DNA of 64,000 bases from Erythroxylum novogranatense (Eukaryota > Streptophyta > Magnoliopsida > Malpighiales > Erythroxylaceae): the NCBI GenBank assembly GCA_029891385.1, contig CM057228.1, forward strand, positions 66,098,523-66,162,522, given 5' to 3'. The position numbers and the translations under genes were made by a program. How positions within the stretch are numbered: the stretch's first letter is position 1; each line of letters begins with the position of its first letter. Below the pieces are notes generated by a model. The model saw only the letters and a list, made by a program, of their open reading frames with translations, did not search any database and was not told where the DNA came from. This document shows, one piece after another, positions 11,875 to 24,443 of the stretch.

Positions 11875-13061
11875 TGTAACGCCCCACTCCCGTATGACCC
11901 GAACCCGATATCGATGGTGATATCCGAGTCTGTGCCCTGTGAGGGTGGCGTGCTACATCACTCAGTCAAAACTTAGTATTAATTTTTTTTGAAAACATAA
12001 GCATACACTAGCGGAAAATCATTAACATACATAATCACCGGTAAATACAGTGGCCACGGGGGCCCATTTTATAAATACAATTTATTTCAGTCTGTTGACT
12101 TACAAATTGATCTAATCATTAATACAAAAATTCAGAAAAAATACAATTCTATCAGACACTAATGCAGACGCGAACTGATCTTGACCACTTCTCTCACTCA
12201 CAAGCAGATGCTATACGCCCATCGCCTAACGGAGTATTCTTCTGGGTCCTGAAAAATAATTGCAAATTTTGGGTGAGTTTTGCGAACTCAGTGAGCGACC
12301 ATCATCGATGGTTCACCCAGTCACATCACACAATTTGCATACGTCGAACATTATTTCATAATGCACATTCACACTCACATCTACAGAATTCCACATTCAT
12401 ATTGTTCATATTTTATATAAGCATATGAGATTCACTTTCCATTTATTATTTTGCTGTGATCGAGTGCCTAAAATGTCCCTTGTAGGGCTCATTAATAATT
12501 GTCCCTTATCCGTTGGTGGATATAGGGCTCATTAAACGTTGAGCCTGAGGCTCTGAATCACTTATGAGCTCAAGGCTCATTTTCACTCGTTGAGCTTAAA
12601 GCTCTGATCGGTGGCGACTCTGGTCACAACAGCCATTATGTCTCCAAATTCCATTGGCTCAAAGTAATAAATTCTAAAATCATGTATCTAATTTTCCAGT
12701 GCCATTGGATAGTCATTTCCAGTACCGGAAACTCAAATCAGTCCGCCACTTGGTAATTTTTTTGGTCCGGAAAGTTTCCTTAAAATTTTCCGGAAAAATT
12801 TCTAAAATTTCACAAAAATGAAAAACACACAACAATCCACTCCCATTCGATTTTCAAGCACTAAATCATATTTTTTTCACAATAAACACATATGCCAGGA
12901 AAATGTCATGAATGCATGTACAATCATGTGCATATACAAATTTTACAATTTATGTATATATAGAGGCCATATTCTGCGTGACCATGCCGAGACTAGTTTA
13001 CATACTCGTAACCCGTCCCAAATTACTATTTTACCCTTCCCATCGGTGATGGGATGTTACA
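11875..13061 (-). repeat. 3' LTR of A, with a 3.4 kb internal deletion
   Basis: Both ends match the 5' LTR, but the middle is gone: sequence up to 12640 equals 16333-17096 and sequence from 12641 equals 20474-20891. The junction falls in a TGT shared by both breakpoints. The missing part includes the TATA box, the 180-base modules, the palindromic module and the second hairpin array. Confidence 0.88.
12453..12633 (-). other. Predicted hairpin array in A 3' LTR
   Basis: The outer arms (12453-12468 and 12613-12633) can pair. They enclose CCCT-TGT-AGGG (12477-12487), a CCCTTATCC/GGATATAGGG stem (12502-12527), GAGCCTGAGGCTC (12541-12553), ATGAGC/GCTCAT (12564-12580) and GAGCTTAAAGCTC (12592-12604). 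Confidence 0.55.
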
Positions 13062-13077
13062 ACTCTCCCCTCCTAAC
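13062..13077 (-). other. Polypurine tract of A
   Basis: On the minus strand this reads GTTAGGAGGGGAGAGT, directly before the 3' LTR. It is preceded by TTTCGATGACGAAATT, the Tekay/Del-like end phrase also seen in C1. Confidence 0.88.
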
Positions 13078-16000
13078 AAAAATTTCGTCATCGAAATTCA
13101 TTTTTGATACTGAAGGAGGTAGGGGTACTGTTATCTCATACACTCCTCCGTTTCCTATCAATACTCTGTTTAGATATCATTCCTCCCTAATTATGCTCTT
13201 GATGAGTTTCAGAGTATTCAACGCTTTACTTCTAGTCATAATACCACATATATTGTATTATAACAATACTGATCATAAAATCACTCATAATGCCTTAGTC
13301 CCATTTTTGCCATAGTTTTATATGGACCACTTTATGTCACACTTAGCTTCCCCTATTACCTTTGTATCTCATTTCACTACACTTTAGCACAGGTGATACA
13401 CTCAAAGACAAGTCATCTTTTTTTTTAACTTTGTATCGGTATTAGTACACTGAACCTTCACATATTCCTCCATATAGTCACAACTTCGATGTAATCCACC
13501 AAAATTCATTCGTCTTTCAAAACCACTTATTCATATTTTAAAAAATCATTTCACTCACTAACAATAACTCCAAATTTGTTATGGATTTTACTCATAGTGA
13601 TCGACTATTATTGTCGCCTGACGCCTCTAGTGGTATCACCAGGATAGTAATGATTTTACCCGTAGTCACTTTTCCATAACTAATAAGATTTCCTTTTTGC
13701 TCCATTTTTAACTCATCACTATACTCTCTTTATTTCACTAGATTGAGTAACCTGATATCCACGTATGTGGTACTCTGTTATGAAATATTCTATTCGATAC
13801 TATTGATGGAAACATTAGCTTTATTAAGACAGGTCCCTCTGCACAATCCTTTCAATCTTTCTCTACTAATCTGTCTAGTCATAATTATATCTAATATGTT
13901 TCTGTCCACATCATGATTCCACGCTTACGACCCAACTACTACTACAGAAAATGTCAAATCATGTATCTAAATTTAGCTCATGCAGCGATATGTATCTCTA
14001 GGTACATAAAATCACCTTATACATTACAACCCATTCCCTCTTGATCTCGATTGGGAACCTCTATTTTATAGACTAAAAAATCTCCAAATCCAAATGGCAT
14101 ACTTAACGCTATACTTCTTTTGCTTTCATTTATCATTGACGTTGCTTACATCTTTTTCTCTCAAGTATTCAAAATTTCATCTTCATTTGTCAATGTGATC
14201 ATAGTCACTCATTGATATCATGTTACTTGGATCATATTAACCTTTAAGATCATAATCCTATCGGGGTATGGTTAACTCCAATAGATATAACCTCATCTCA
14301 TTGTGCTTATATTTAATTCTTGTAGTTCCTTGAGTAACTAATTCCTCAGTGCAGTAGTATGATTACATGTTATCCCTAATTTTTCATTGAACTTCCTTTT
14401 TCTCGACGAATTTCAGTAGTTCTTTCAATTTCCCGATGATTCCACATTGACTTATGCTAATGTCTGCTCATTTATACCTGTTGCTCCACATATTTCAATC
14501 TATCTTACATAACTTCCTGTGTTGGAAACCCCATCATCAGAGATAATTTGTGGTTCCTAAACATATTTCCACAGCCTATGATATGGACCAAATTTCACCT
14601 CACATTAACTAGAATGTCTCTTCGAATTGCTGAAATCCTCGTAAATAGTTGGATACTTTACATCAACAAAAATATATATACACTCCCGATATCCTTTTCT
14701 AACTCTTATGCTTGAGTCTTTGCTATGGATGTAACTCCAATATTCTCATTTGTTTTGTTTCGATTAGAAGACAGCACATCACAACTTTTTTGGGAGACCT
14801 GTCATCTTATTTCAAAATTCCCTCCGTTGCGTCTATCGGTTCCTTTCTGAAACAAACCCGATTAACTCAAGCGAGGAGCCTTTGACCTCTAGGCAATGGA
14901 AGAATTACCAAATTCTATTGTTGAATTTAAATAAGAGCTTATGATCCCAGCTACTGGTCAAGGAGGACCTGCCTTGATAGACTAAATGACCTGGCTTTCT
15001 GACCCTATCTCAATGTTTTCTTGGTACCAACCTCATTATTTCTAACTCCTTGTCAATCACCTATTGCCCATAAGTACTTATTTGTCATTCGTAATACTTC
15101 AAGAAAATCAATTTCAACATTTCATACTATATCAATTCGTATCATGACTCCTATGGTCAACACATTCTCGATAATAAGGCTCAATGAGGCATTAAGCAAT
15201 TTCATTTACGCAACCACCTTGGTATATACCATCCAAAATCCTTACATCTTATTTTAAAGATGTATTTATGTCATGTCTTCACTTACTCACATTCGCTAAT
15301 GCTACTTACATTTCAATTGATTCTAGATAACCTTTCTATCCTTGTTCCAGCCCATGATTGGGGTTTACCATAGGATCATAACAAAAACTTATTTTTGTAG
15401 GCCAATAACGTGTCTTGCACTTTCTTCATCACCTCTTCGTATACAACATCCCATCATAATCATTGAATTAACATTTTGAGTACATTCACTCTTCTCCTTT
15501 GAGTTATCATCTTTTCCATAATCACATGCATAAATACAATCCAAACCTAAGCGAATTTCTAATTATCTCAATACTAACACATCATGTATCACGTTCCATC
15601 AAATCCAAGTCTATCCCTTCACAGTCATAGGAAAATTTAATCTCACCATTTCTACTTCTTTCTAGCAATATCTTCACTTCTTTATTTCATTCGAAGGTAG
15701 AACAGTATGGTACAATATCGATATCATCTTCCATAATACACACTAACAAAAATATAGTGAAGCTATATCTGCCTTTTTGAACCATGTACTTTTTTTTCTT
15801 CTCATTTCCAATTATCCCCATTTAATCGAACATGTAAATACCTAGTCATCCTGAACTTTTGATCTCACATAGACATATTCTTATGCTAAATCATACTCTT
15901 ATCACTTTTAACCAATATTCTTCTCATGTTCAAATTTGACCTCTCCAGGCTATCGCAAATTGCTTTTTCTTTCAACTCGATTTATATTCATTTTGATATC

Positions 16001-16308
16001 ACTTCTTTCCTAGTTCAACCCACGCCAATGTATTCACATTCATATCATATTCGAGGGTTTATAACCACAGTATAATATGAATATCATTATCCATTTTTTT
16101 CCCATTCCTAATTGCCCATAAACGTTCATTGGCTCATATTCTGACATATCATCACTTTTCTCACACTTAAACACTTAACCCATGCTCATGCATGTAACTC
16201 ATACTCATACCACTCAGACTAGGGATCAGTTGCTATGGTCTACTACGACATGACTTAAATGCATGTAACTTGACCCATGTTTCAGAAAATGCCCATATAA
16301 GTTTGGAC
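13078..16308 (-). mobile_element. Internal region of A, non-coding
   Basis: About 3.2 kb, strongly AT-rich, with no frame showing gag or pol motifs. Parts match D's internal region; for example 14320-14520 pairs with about 34900-35100 in order and orientation, sharing TAACTAATTCCTCA and CTCCACATATTTCAAT. Similar non-coding interiors in separate elements suggest a function in cis, such as packaging, or descent from one ancestor. The longest frames here are not convincing genes. Confidence 0.75.
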
Positions 16309-16326
16309 TTCTGGGCTCTGATACCA
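16309..16326 (-). other. Primer-binding site of A (tRNA-iMet type)
   Basis: On the minus strand it reads TGGTATCAGAGCCCAGAA, six bases inside the 5' LTR end. Thirteen bases match the initiator-tRNA complement. Confidence 0.9.
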
Positions 16327-16908
16327 CCTAAATGTAATGCCACACTCCCGCATGACCCGAACCCGACATCGATGATGATATTCGAGTCCGTGCCCTGTGA
16401 GGGTGGCGTGCTACATCACTCAGTCAAAACTCAGTATAAATTTTTTTTGAAAACATAAGCATACACTAGCGAAAAATCATTAACATATATAATCACCGGT
16501 AAATACAGTGGCCACGGGGGCCCATTTCATAAATACAATTTATTTCAGTTTGTTGACTTACAAATTGACCTAATCATTAATACAAAAATTTAGAAAAATA
16601 CAATTCTATCAGACACTAATGCAGACGCAAACTGATCCCGACCACTTCTCTCACTCACAAGCAGATGCTATATGCCCGTTGCCTAACGGGGTATTCTTTT
16701 AGGTCCTGAAAAATAATTTCAAATTTTGGGTGAGTTTTGCGAACTCAGTGAGTGACCATCATCGATGGTTCACCCAGTCACATCACACAATTTGCATACT
16801 CGAACATTATTTCAAAATGCACATTCACACAGACATCTACAGAATTCCACATTCATATTGTTCATATTTGATATAAGCATATGAGATTCACTTTCCATTT
16901 ATTATTTT

Positions 16909-17089
16909 GTCGTGATCGAGTACCTAAACTGTCCCTTGTAGGGCTCATTAATAACTGTCCCTTATCCGTTGGTGGATACAGGGCTCATTAAACATTGAGC
17001 CTAAGGCTCTGAATCACTTATGAGCTCAAGGCTCATTTTCACTCGTTGAGCTTAAAACTCTGATCGGTGGCGACTCTGGTCACAACAGC
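16909..17089 (-). other. Predicted hairpin array 1 in A 5' LTR
   Basis: It corresponds to 12453-12633, with the outer arms CGTGATCGAGTACC and GGCGACTCTGGTCACAAC. It encloses the same five hairpins; the GAGCCTAAGGCTC and GAGCTTAAAACTC versions each carry one loop or stem change. Confidence 0.55.
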
Positions 17090-17264
17090 CATTATGTTTC
17101 ATGCAACACTCAAGCATATCACAGTTATTTCAAATTTTCACATTCAAAAGTACCAAATGATTGTTATCACATAAGTATAAGGCATTTTGCCTTTCACTCA
17201 ATCAAGGAGATCAAATCAAATGCATATGAAATGCGTATGTGACATTTTTCCAATTTATTACGGT

Positions 17265-17395
17265 GTTGTGACTGAGCACCTAAAATTGTCCCAATATGGA
17301 CGCATTAATCATTGAGCCTGAGGCTCTGAATCACTTTGGGCTCAAGGCCCAAATACATTGAGCTTTTAGCTCTCGGTGGCTACTCCGGTCACAAC
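17265..17395 (-). other. Predicted hairpin array 2 in A 5' LTR
   Basis: The outer arms are GTTGTGACTGAGCACC and GGTGGCTACTCCGGTCACAA. They enclose GTCC/GGAC (17288-17301), GAGCCTGAGGCTC (17314-17326), TTTGGGC/GCCCAAA (17335-17353) and GAGCTTTTAGCTC (17360-17372). It is a tandem, diverged duplicate of array 1. Confidence 0.55.
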
Positions 17396-18315
17396 TGTCA
17401 TTAACTGTTCATCCATTCATGCATGGAATGCATATGTCGCAATAAGGCAATATCACCCATCACAATCATTTCCAAATCATCACATTCGAACAATCACATT
17501 AAATCACACAAATAACACTTCAATGTCATACTCTCCCAATACATCGGACCTTCTGTCCGGAATCCATAATCATAACACAATCCCACCATTATTCACCACA
17601 GAATTATAAGTAAAAAATAATTGAGGAACCGTCTAGGTCACTCACCAATAGCTTCCGAGATAATGCCTAGAAGTCTCGGCAATGTCGGTGGGCTGACGTT
17701 CCAAACGCGCCTCTATAACAAGTCAAACACACATATATTACACATTGTCCAATCAGAAACATTTAATAATGCACATGTAGCAATTTAAAATGTGTACAAT
17801 GCATGTTCGTGACATTCCCAGCACTATTCCAAAATTCCCATCACAATATTTTCCACTAAATTTTAGAAACTCATTGACACCGAAATCACTCTATTCGGAC
17901 CTCTATAGGTCCAATTATTGCTAAAACCGAGACTGTACACTATACCCAATTTCACTCCAGAAATTGAACATCTTAGGGACTAAATAGAAATTTTATTCCT
18001 TCAGATAACTTGTAGCCCCATGTCTCTAGTTTAATAAGGAGCAAGAATCACCTCATTTGGATCTCTACAGATCGAGATATCACCAAAATGCTGAAGTATG
18101 TTTAGACTTTTCCAACCAATCCTCTCACTTTGATCTAATCAATATTTTTCAATTTAATCTTAAAATCCATAAATTTTCATGGAGAGGTAGAGGATTGTCT
18201 TGGGAATCCAAAGCTTAAAAAATCAGATCAATCGGAGGTCGGATGGAAAAGTTATAAGCAAAAGAGTGGAGAGAGGTCAGGTCAGGAAAACATGACTACT
18301 AATGCATGTAAAAAT

Positions 18316-18370
18316 TACATGCATCAGTCGACTAATCGAAGACCTCCTAGTCGACTAAGTCATCTACAGT
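18316..18370 (-). other. Palindromic module in A 5' LTR (GTCGAC type)
   Basis: Two AGTCGACTA palindromes (near 18327 and 18351) lie in a short insert next to an ATGCATGTAA/TTACATGCAT inverted repeat. The flanks are conserved with F, C2 and C3, whose inserts at this site are different palindromes. Confidence 0.6.
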
Positions 18371-20345
18371 GGTTAACCTGGAAAACTCTGGTACCCAACT
18401 TCCCCAATTCATAACTTCTTACTCAGAACTCCAAATTGAACAAACTTGGTATCAATGGAAAGCTAAAAGAAAACTCTACAAATTCTATGAAGAGATTAAG
18501 AACCAGATCTACCTCTAAAACCACCTCAAAGTATCTGTCAAATAAACATCATCCTACACAATGACAGAAACTCTAAACAATATAATTCTTTACTCCATTG
18601 TCTATAAATCACAAATGAGGTCTCATTGGAAAGATCACAGAAAATCCTACAAGTTTGATGAGGGGCTTGAGTGTCAAAAATTTAATCAAAGCCACTGCCT
18701 TCACATTAACATTCACAACAGTACAAAACAGTACAACATTTTTCCAAAAATCATAACTTTCCATCCCCATTGCCAAAAATTCCAAGTTTTATATCAATCA
18801 AAAGAGCAAAACATATTCCACAACTTTCATGCACAACTTGGAAGCAAATTCAACCTCTAAACAAATCACATTCTCAATCAAATTTTCTGCCCATATAAGT
18901 CATTCTCAACAGTAACACAATCTTCCAAAAATCATAACTTCCTATCCCATTATCGAAAAATTACATACTCTATATCACTGAAAATATCAGGCAACATACT
19001 ACAATTCTCATGAAGGACTTAAAATCAAATTCCATCTCTAACTAGATCAAATTCTCCCATTATTGTGGTTGTCCTGTTAAAGAGTGTTAAGACAGCATAG
19101 AACCTAAACCATATCCAAACTTTAAAAATTCATAACTTACAATCCCTACATCCAAAATTCGTATATTATACCTCATTACAAATCTAAAACATTCCTCTAC
19201 AACTTTGCATAAGATCACTTGAGCTAATTTTAACCACAAAAGTCCAAAATTAGCTTAAGAACACAGTAACCACAAAATCCATACTTAGAGACATTACACA
19301 CGCCAAAACACATTAATACATCAATTACCATCCGAAAATAATCAAGCCATAACTTTCAACCTACATATAAAAAAATCATACTTAGTGGCGATAGAAAGCT
19401 AACAAGAAAATATTCAACTTTCATGAAGACCAAATTCACAAAAGCAGTCTACTTTAGCCTAGAAAAATTTCCAAAGTTTCTGTTCATAAATCTTTCAATG
19501 CTAAAAGCACCACTGTTCACCCTGCACACATATCTTACTTTCAAAGCAAAATTCCACCCCTTTCAAGCCACAATTGGACAGAAATTCTTTCATAAGAATT
19601 CTAGCCAAATTTCTCAAGTTTAAGTCAAGCTAAACCTAAACTCAATAGCATAACCATATCAAAAGTTATGGCCAAAAACCTGAAACATACTCAAGGTAAA
19701 ATTTCCAGATTTAATACCTAACTCTACTCCTTTCATTCTAACACCACTCCTACATCAATAAGCATCCACTTTAGCTAAGAAATCAGCCACAAGTTCATCA
19801 AGACATTCACTTGAATAAATAGTCACAAATTGGCAGCACACACTCACAAGTTTCTTACTTTAATTACCACTTATCTATCATCATCAAAACCCATCCAAAA
19901 CACTAAATTCACATACTTCACCTACCATGTAATTTATCCTTACACAAACATAAACTTATACCCATTCAATCAACACATAAACTTCATGAAATTAATGCAC
20001 AATAAAGCACAATAAATGCTTCTAACTACTAAATTAAGAACATATAACTTAGTTCTCACCTAAACAAGCTCCAAAGCTTCAATCTTCCAAGTTTTTCCAA
20101 AATTCCTCTACCTCACTTCATATACACGACACTCTCCATTTTTAAGGGAAATAGGAGGCTTAAGCTTGGATTTGTGTGTGAAGAAAGAAGGAGCAAGCAA
20201 GTAAACAAGAAAATTCTTTGTAGGGTGGAAGAAGAACCAACGAAGAAGCAAGGGGAAGAAGCCACGAAGAAGAGAAGAAAGAATCCCTAAAATCAAACTC
20301 CAAAAGCCTTTGAAAGACAAGTGTCATGGAAGCTTGAAAAAGGTA

Positions 20346-20358
20346 GGATATTTATACA
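20346..20358 (-). promoter_or_regulatory. TATA box of the A 5' LTR
   Basis: On the minus strand this reads TGTATAAATATCC, about 535 bases into the LTR, followed by a pyrimidine-rich segment. If used, nearly 4 kb of this LTR is transcribed leader, so the hairpin arrays would be in RNA. Confidence 0.6.
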
Positions 20359-20891
20359 ACACTTAAGTATAAGACTAAGTAGGCAAGTGACATGTGTCAC
20401 TTGCCACTTGTCTTATTTTTAAGCCCTCATTAATTCATTTCCAATAACAATTCAATTTATAGTCCAATTTTGTCTCCAAATTCCAATGGCTCAAAGTAAT
20501 AAATTCTAAAATCATGTATCTAATTTTCTAGTGCCATTGGACAGTCATTTCCAGTACCAGAAACCCAAATCAGTCCACCACTTGCTAATTTTTTCGATCC
20601 AGAAAGTTTTCCCAAAATTTTCCAGAAAAATTTCTAAAATTCCACAAAAATGAAAAACATACAACAATCCACTCCCATTCGATTTTTAAGCACTAAATCA
20701 TTTTTTTCACAACAAACACATATGCCAAAAAAATGTCATAAATGCATGTACAATCATGTGCATATACAAATTTTACAATTTATGTATATATAGAGGTCAT
20801 ATTCTGCATAACCATGCCGAGACTAGTTTACACACTTATAGCCCATCCCAAATTACTATTTTACCCTTCCCATCGGTGATGAGATGTTACA

Positions 20892-20896
20892 TTTAC
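20892..20896. repeat. Target-site duplication of A, right copy (TTTAC)
   Basis: Perfect copy of 11870-11874. Confidence 0.88.
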
Positions 20897-21947
20897 ATTA
20901 TAGAAAAAGCCAATTTTTGTGTAAAACACGAGTGGTTTGACATTTGTTGAGTGTATACACGTGAGGTTGAGTGGTGAGGCCCATATTGTTTTTTTTTTAT
21001 TGTTCACTAACATTTTGCAGTTCATAAATATGTATTAAGAAGATGAATCACCTGAGAAAGATCTTAAAGTCTTTATGAAGGCTGTGCAAGATCAATTCCA
21101 GAGGTTGAATGCTAGGTTGGATGGCATCCAATCCACCTCAAACTCCAAAGGTCCTAGAAGAGTGTTCCATGGAGAAGATGAAGATGTGCAATCTGAGTAT
21201 GAAGGCCCCAACAGTAGGAGAGGCAGACAAGCTTCTTCTCGTAATGAACTAGATAACATAAAATTGAAAATCCCTTCCTTTGAAGGAAAAAATGATCCTG
21301 AATTATATTTAGAATGGGAGAGGAAAATAGAACATGTATTTGAGTGTCATACATATAGTGAAGAGAAAAAGATAAAACTTACTGCTGTTGAATTGTGTGA
21401 CTATGCTAGTATTTGGTGGGATCAATTGCAAATAAATAGAAGGTAGAATGTTGAAAGACCAGTCCGGACATGGCAAAAAATGAAAGCTATCATGAGAAAA
21501 TGCTTTGTTCCAAGTCATTACTATCGAGACCTGTTCAAGCGGCTGCAAAGATTGAGGCAAGGATCTATGAGTGTTGAAGAGTACCACCAAGAGATGGAGA
21601 TGATCATGATTAGGGCCAATGTTTAGGAAGACATGGAGGCTACCATGAGAAGATTTTTTGATGGTTTGTGCCCTGAAATTGCTTCCATTGTAGAACTGCA
21701 AAATTTCCTTGACATGGATGAGTTGTTGCATAAGGCCATCTTGGTAGAAAAGCAATTAAAGATCCAAAATGGTGCTGGGTCAAGTTCTTGTAAGAAAACC
21801 TTGAAGGAGTCCAAAAATTTCTTCAAATCCAAGGGGGGCATCAAGCCAAATGAGGAAAGTAAGCCTAAATTCTCAACTCCAATTCCTAAGGATAAAAATG
21901 ACTCTAAATCCTCTTATTCTTCTTCTAATCCTTCTTATAAAGTTAAG

Positions 21948-21989
21948 TGCTTTAAATGTCAAGGTTTTGGTCATATTGCTTCTCAATGC
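21948..21989 (+). other. Gag zinc knuckle of B
   Basis: The sequence encodes C-F-K-C-x4-H-x4-C, the nucleic-acid-binding knuckle of retroviral-type gag proteins, and is undamaged. Confidence 0.9.
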
Positions 21990-22990
21990 GCTAATAAAAG
22001 GACTATGATTTTACTTGAGAATGGTGATGTTGTTAGTGAAAGTAGTGACAGTGATGGTTATGATGATGTGGCTCCATTAACAGATGCTTTTGATGTTGAT
22101 TGTGATGCTGAGGTTGGTGAAGCCCTTATGGCTAGGCGTGCTCTTAATATCCAACTAAAAGAAGATATTGAAGAAGGCAACGTGAACACATGTGTCTCAT
22201 TAATGGTAAAGTTTGTAGCATGATTATAGATGGTGGAAGTTGTACCAATGTTGCTAGCACTTTACTTGTTGACAAGCTTAATTTGCCTATTTTGAAACAT
22301 CCTAGACCATATAAATTGCAATGGCTAAATGATTGTGGTGACGTGAAAGTCACCAAATAAGTGATGGTTGCATTTTCTGTTGGCAAGTATCATGATGAGA
22401 TTTTATGTGATGTTGCACCAATGTATGTTGGACATGTTTTGCTTGGTAGGCCATGGCAATTTGATAGAAAAGTTAGGCATGATGGATATAACAATTGTTA
22501 TTCTTTTCCTTTCCATGGAAAAAATATGGTGTTGAAACCTCTTACACCCATTCAAGCTTATGAGGATCAAGTGAGGATTGAGAAAGAATGCAAATTGAAG
22601 ACAAAAGAAAAGAAAGAGAGAGACGTCGAAAAGAAAGAAAAAGGGAGAGAAAGTAAAACGAGTGAAAAAAATGAAGAAAAGAGAGTGACTTTATTTGATA
22701 GAAAAAGTGAGATCAAGAGAGCTTTAAAATGTGAAGAATATTATATACTTTCATATAAAGATGTTTTCTTAACTATTAATGAGCTTGATCCATCTTTGCC
22801 GTCTAGTGTTTTGTCTTTGTTGCAGGACTTCAACGACTTATTTCTGGAGGACATTCCTGATGGATTGCCCCCTTTGAGAGGCATTGAGCACCGTATAGAC
22901 TTCCTTCCCGGAGCTTCAATTCTGAATAGGCCTACCTATAGAGCCAATCCGGAAGAAACTAAGGAGATCCAAAGATAAGTTGAAGAGCTT

Positions 22991-23413
22991 ATGAAAAAGG
23001 GATTTGTGAGAGAAAGCTTAAGCCCGTGTGCTATGCCAGTTATACTTGTTCCTAAGAAAGATGGCAAATGGAGAATGTGTGTTGACTGTAGAGCCATCAA
23101 TAAAATCATGGTGAAATATCGTTACCCTATCCCTCGTTTAGATGATATGCTTGATGAGTTGCATGGTGCTTGTATATTTTCTAAAATTGATCTTAAAAGT
23201 GGGTACCATCAAATTCACATGCAAAAGGGTGATGAGTGGAAAACTACTTTCAAAACTAAGTTTGGGTTGTATGAGTGGTTAGTTATGCCTTTTGGCTTGA
23301 CTAATGCACCTAGTACTTTTATTAGTTTGATGAATCATGTGTTTCGTCCTTTTATTGGAAAGTATGTGGTCGTCTATTTTGATGATATTCTAGTATTCCA
23401 GGAGTTTAGATGA
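22991..23413 (+). pseudogene. Reverse transcriptase segment of B
   Basis: This is a 140-codon open stretch. It contains [18 protein letters not shown] (fingers), [12 protein letters not shown] and [12 protein letters not shown] (palm), and VVVYFDDIL with the catalytic aspartates. It is cut off upstream by a TAA at 22976, where relatives have glutamine, and downstream by a one-base loss after FDDILV at about 23397; the expected continuation is readable in the next frame. Confidence 0.9.
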
Positions 23414-23561
23414 TCATGTGAAACACTTGCACGATGTGTTTGAACTTTTAAGAGAAAATAAGCTTTATGCCAATTTAGAAAAATGTTCCTTTTGCATAGA
23501 TACTCTTGTGTTTCTTGGTTTTATTGTAGGTGCTAAAGGAATTTAAGTTGATGAAGAGAAA

Positions 23562-24443
23562 GTGAAAGCAATTAGAGAATGGCCAACTCCTAAGAATGCG
23601 AATGAAGTTCGAAGCTTCCACGACTTGGCTAGCTTTTATCGGAGATTTCTGAAGGACTTCTCTACTATTGCAGCCCCTTTGAATGAATTGGTAAAAAAGA
23701 ATGTGATTTTTAAATGGGGTGATTCACAAGAGGTTGCTTTTAATACCTTGAAAGAAAAATTGACCAATGCTCCTCTTCTTATTCTTCCTGATTTTTCTAA
23801 AGTTTTTGTGGTTGAATGTGATGCTTCTGGAATAGGCATTGGCATTGTTTTAATGCAAGATTCTAAACCCATTGCTTATTTTAGTGAAAAACTAAATGGT
23901 GCTGCTTTGAATTACTCCACTTATGATGAAGAGTTGTATGCTTTAAAAAGGTCTTTAGAGACTTGGCAACATTACTTGTGGCCAAAAGAATTTATCATTC
24001 ATTATGATAATGAAAGTTTGAAATTTCTAAAGTCCCAAGGTAAATTGAACAAGAGACATGCTAGGTGGTTGGAATTTATTGAAACTTTTCCTTATGTTAT
24101 TAAACATAAACAAGGGAAAGAAAACATTGTGGATGATGCTCTTTCTAGGAGATACTCTCTTCTTAGCTCTATGCATGCTAGATTACTTGGTTTTGAGATG
24201 TTGAAAGGCATGTATGAATCTGATTGTGACTTTGCAGAAATTTGGAAATCTTGTGAAAAATATGGCAATGATAATTTCTATAGATTTGATGGATTTTTAT
24301 TCAGAAAAGATAAACTTTGCACTCCATCTTGCTCTATGCGTGAATTGCTTGTTAGAGATATACATGGAGGTGGATTGATGGGTCACTTTGGCGTTGAGAA
24401 AACTTTAGCTCTTTTGCATGAACATTTTATTGGCCTAACATGA
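23562..24443 (+). pseudogene. RNase H and integrase zinc-domain segment of B
   Basis: 293 codons open. The RNase H core shows [12 protein letters not shown], then [22 protein letters not shown] and [10 protein letters not shown] (an expected aspartate position reads N), then the connection [15 protein letters not shown]. The HHCC integrase N-domain begins at [15 protein letters not shown] one-base deletion near 24428 shifts the frame inside the histidine region. Confidence 0.9.

Larger units (their letters stand above)
11875..20891 (-). mobile_element. A: non-coding LTR retrotransposon (LARD-like) inserted in B
   Basis: A lies on the minus strand. Its 5' LTR is 16333-20891 (4.56 kb), followed in the minus direction by an iMet primer site (16309-16326), a 3.2 kb internal region with no retroviral motif, a polypurine tract (13062-13077) and a 3' LTR (11875-13061) that is only 1.19 kb because of an internal deletion. 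TTTAC duplications flank it. The internal region is homologous to that of D on the same strand. Giant LTRs with a conserved non-coding interior fit the LARD class. Confidence 0.9.
16333..20891 (-). repeat. 5' LTR of A, full length 4.56 kb
   Basis: Read on the minus strand it runs from TGTAACATCTC (20891) to GGCATTACA (16333). Order: TATA box (20346-20358), pyrimidine-rich leader, several copies of the ~180-base module (about 19480 down to 18400), palindromic module (18316-18370), conserved GTCCGAC-type block near 18235, two hairpin arrays (17265-17395, 16909-17089), a CAGG motif at 16706-16709 and the terminus. The same order is seen in solo LTR F. The 99-codon and smaller frames inside it are not genes. 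Confidence 0.88.

Noticed and set aside
12818..13315. 165-codon open frame, the longest in the A region
   Set aside because: It crosses the boundary between A's 3' LTR and its polypurine tract on the wrong strand of the element. It has no domain and simple composition.
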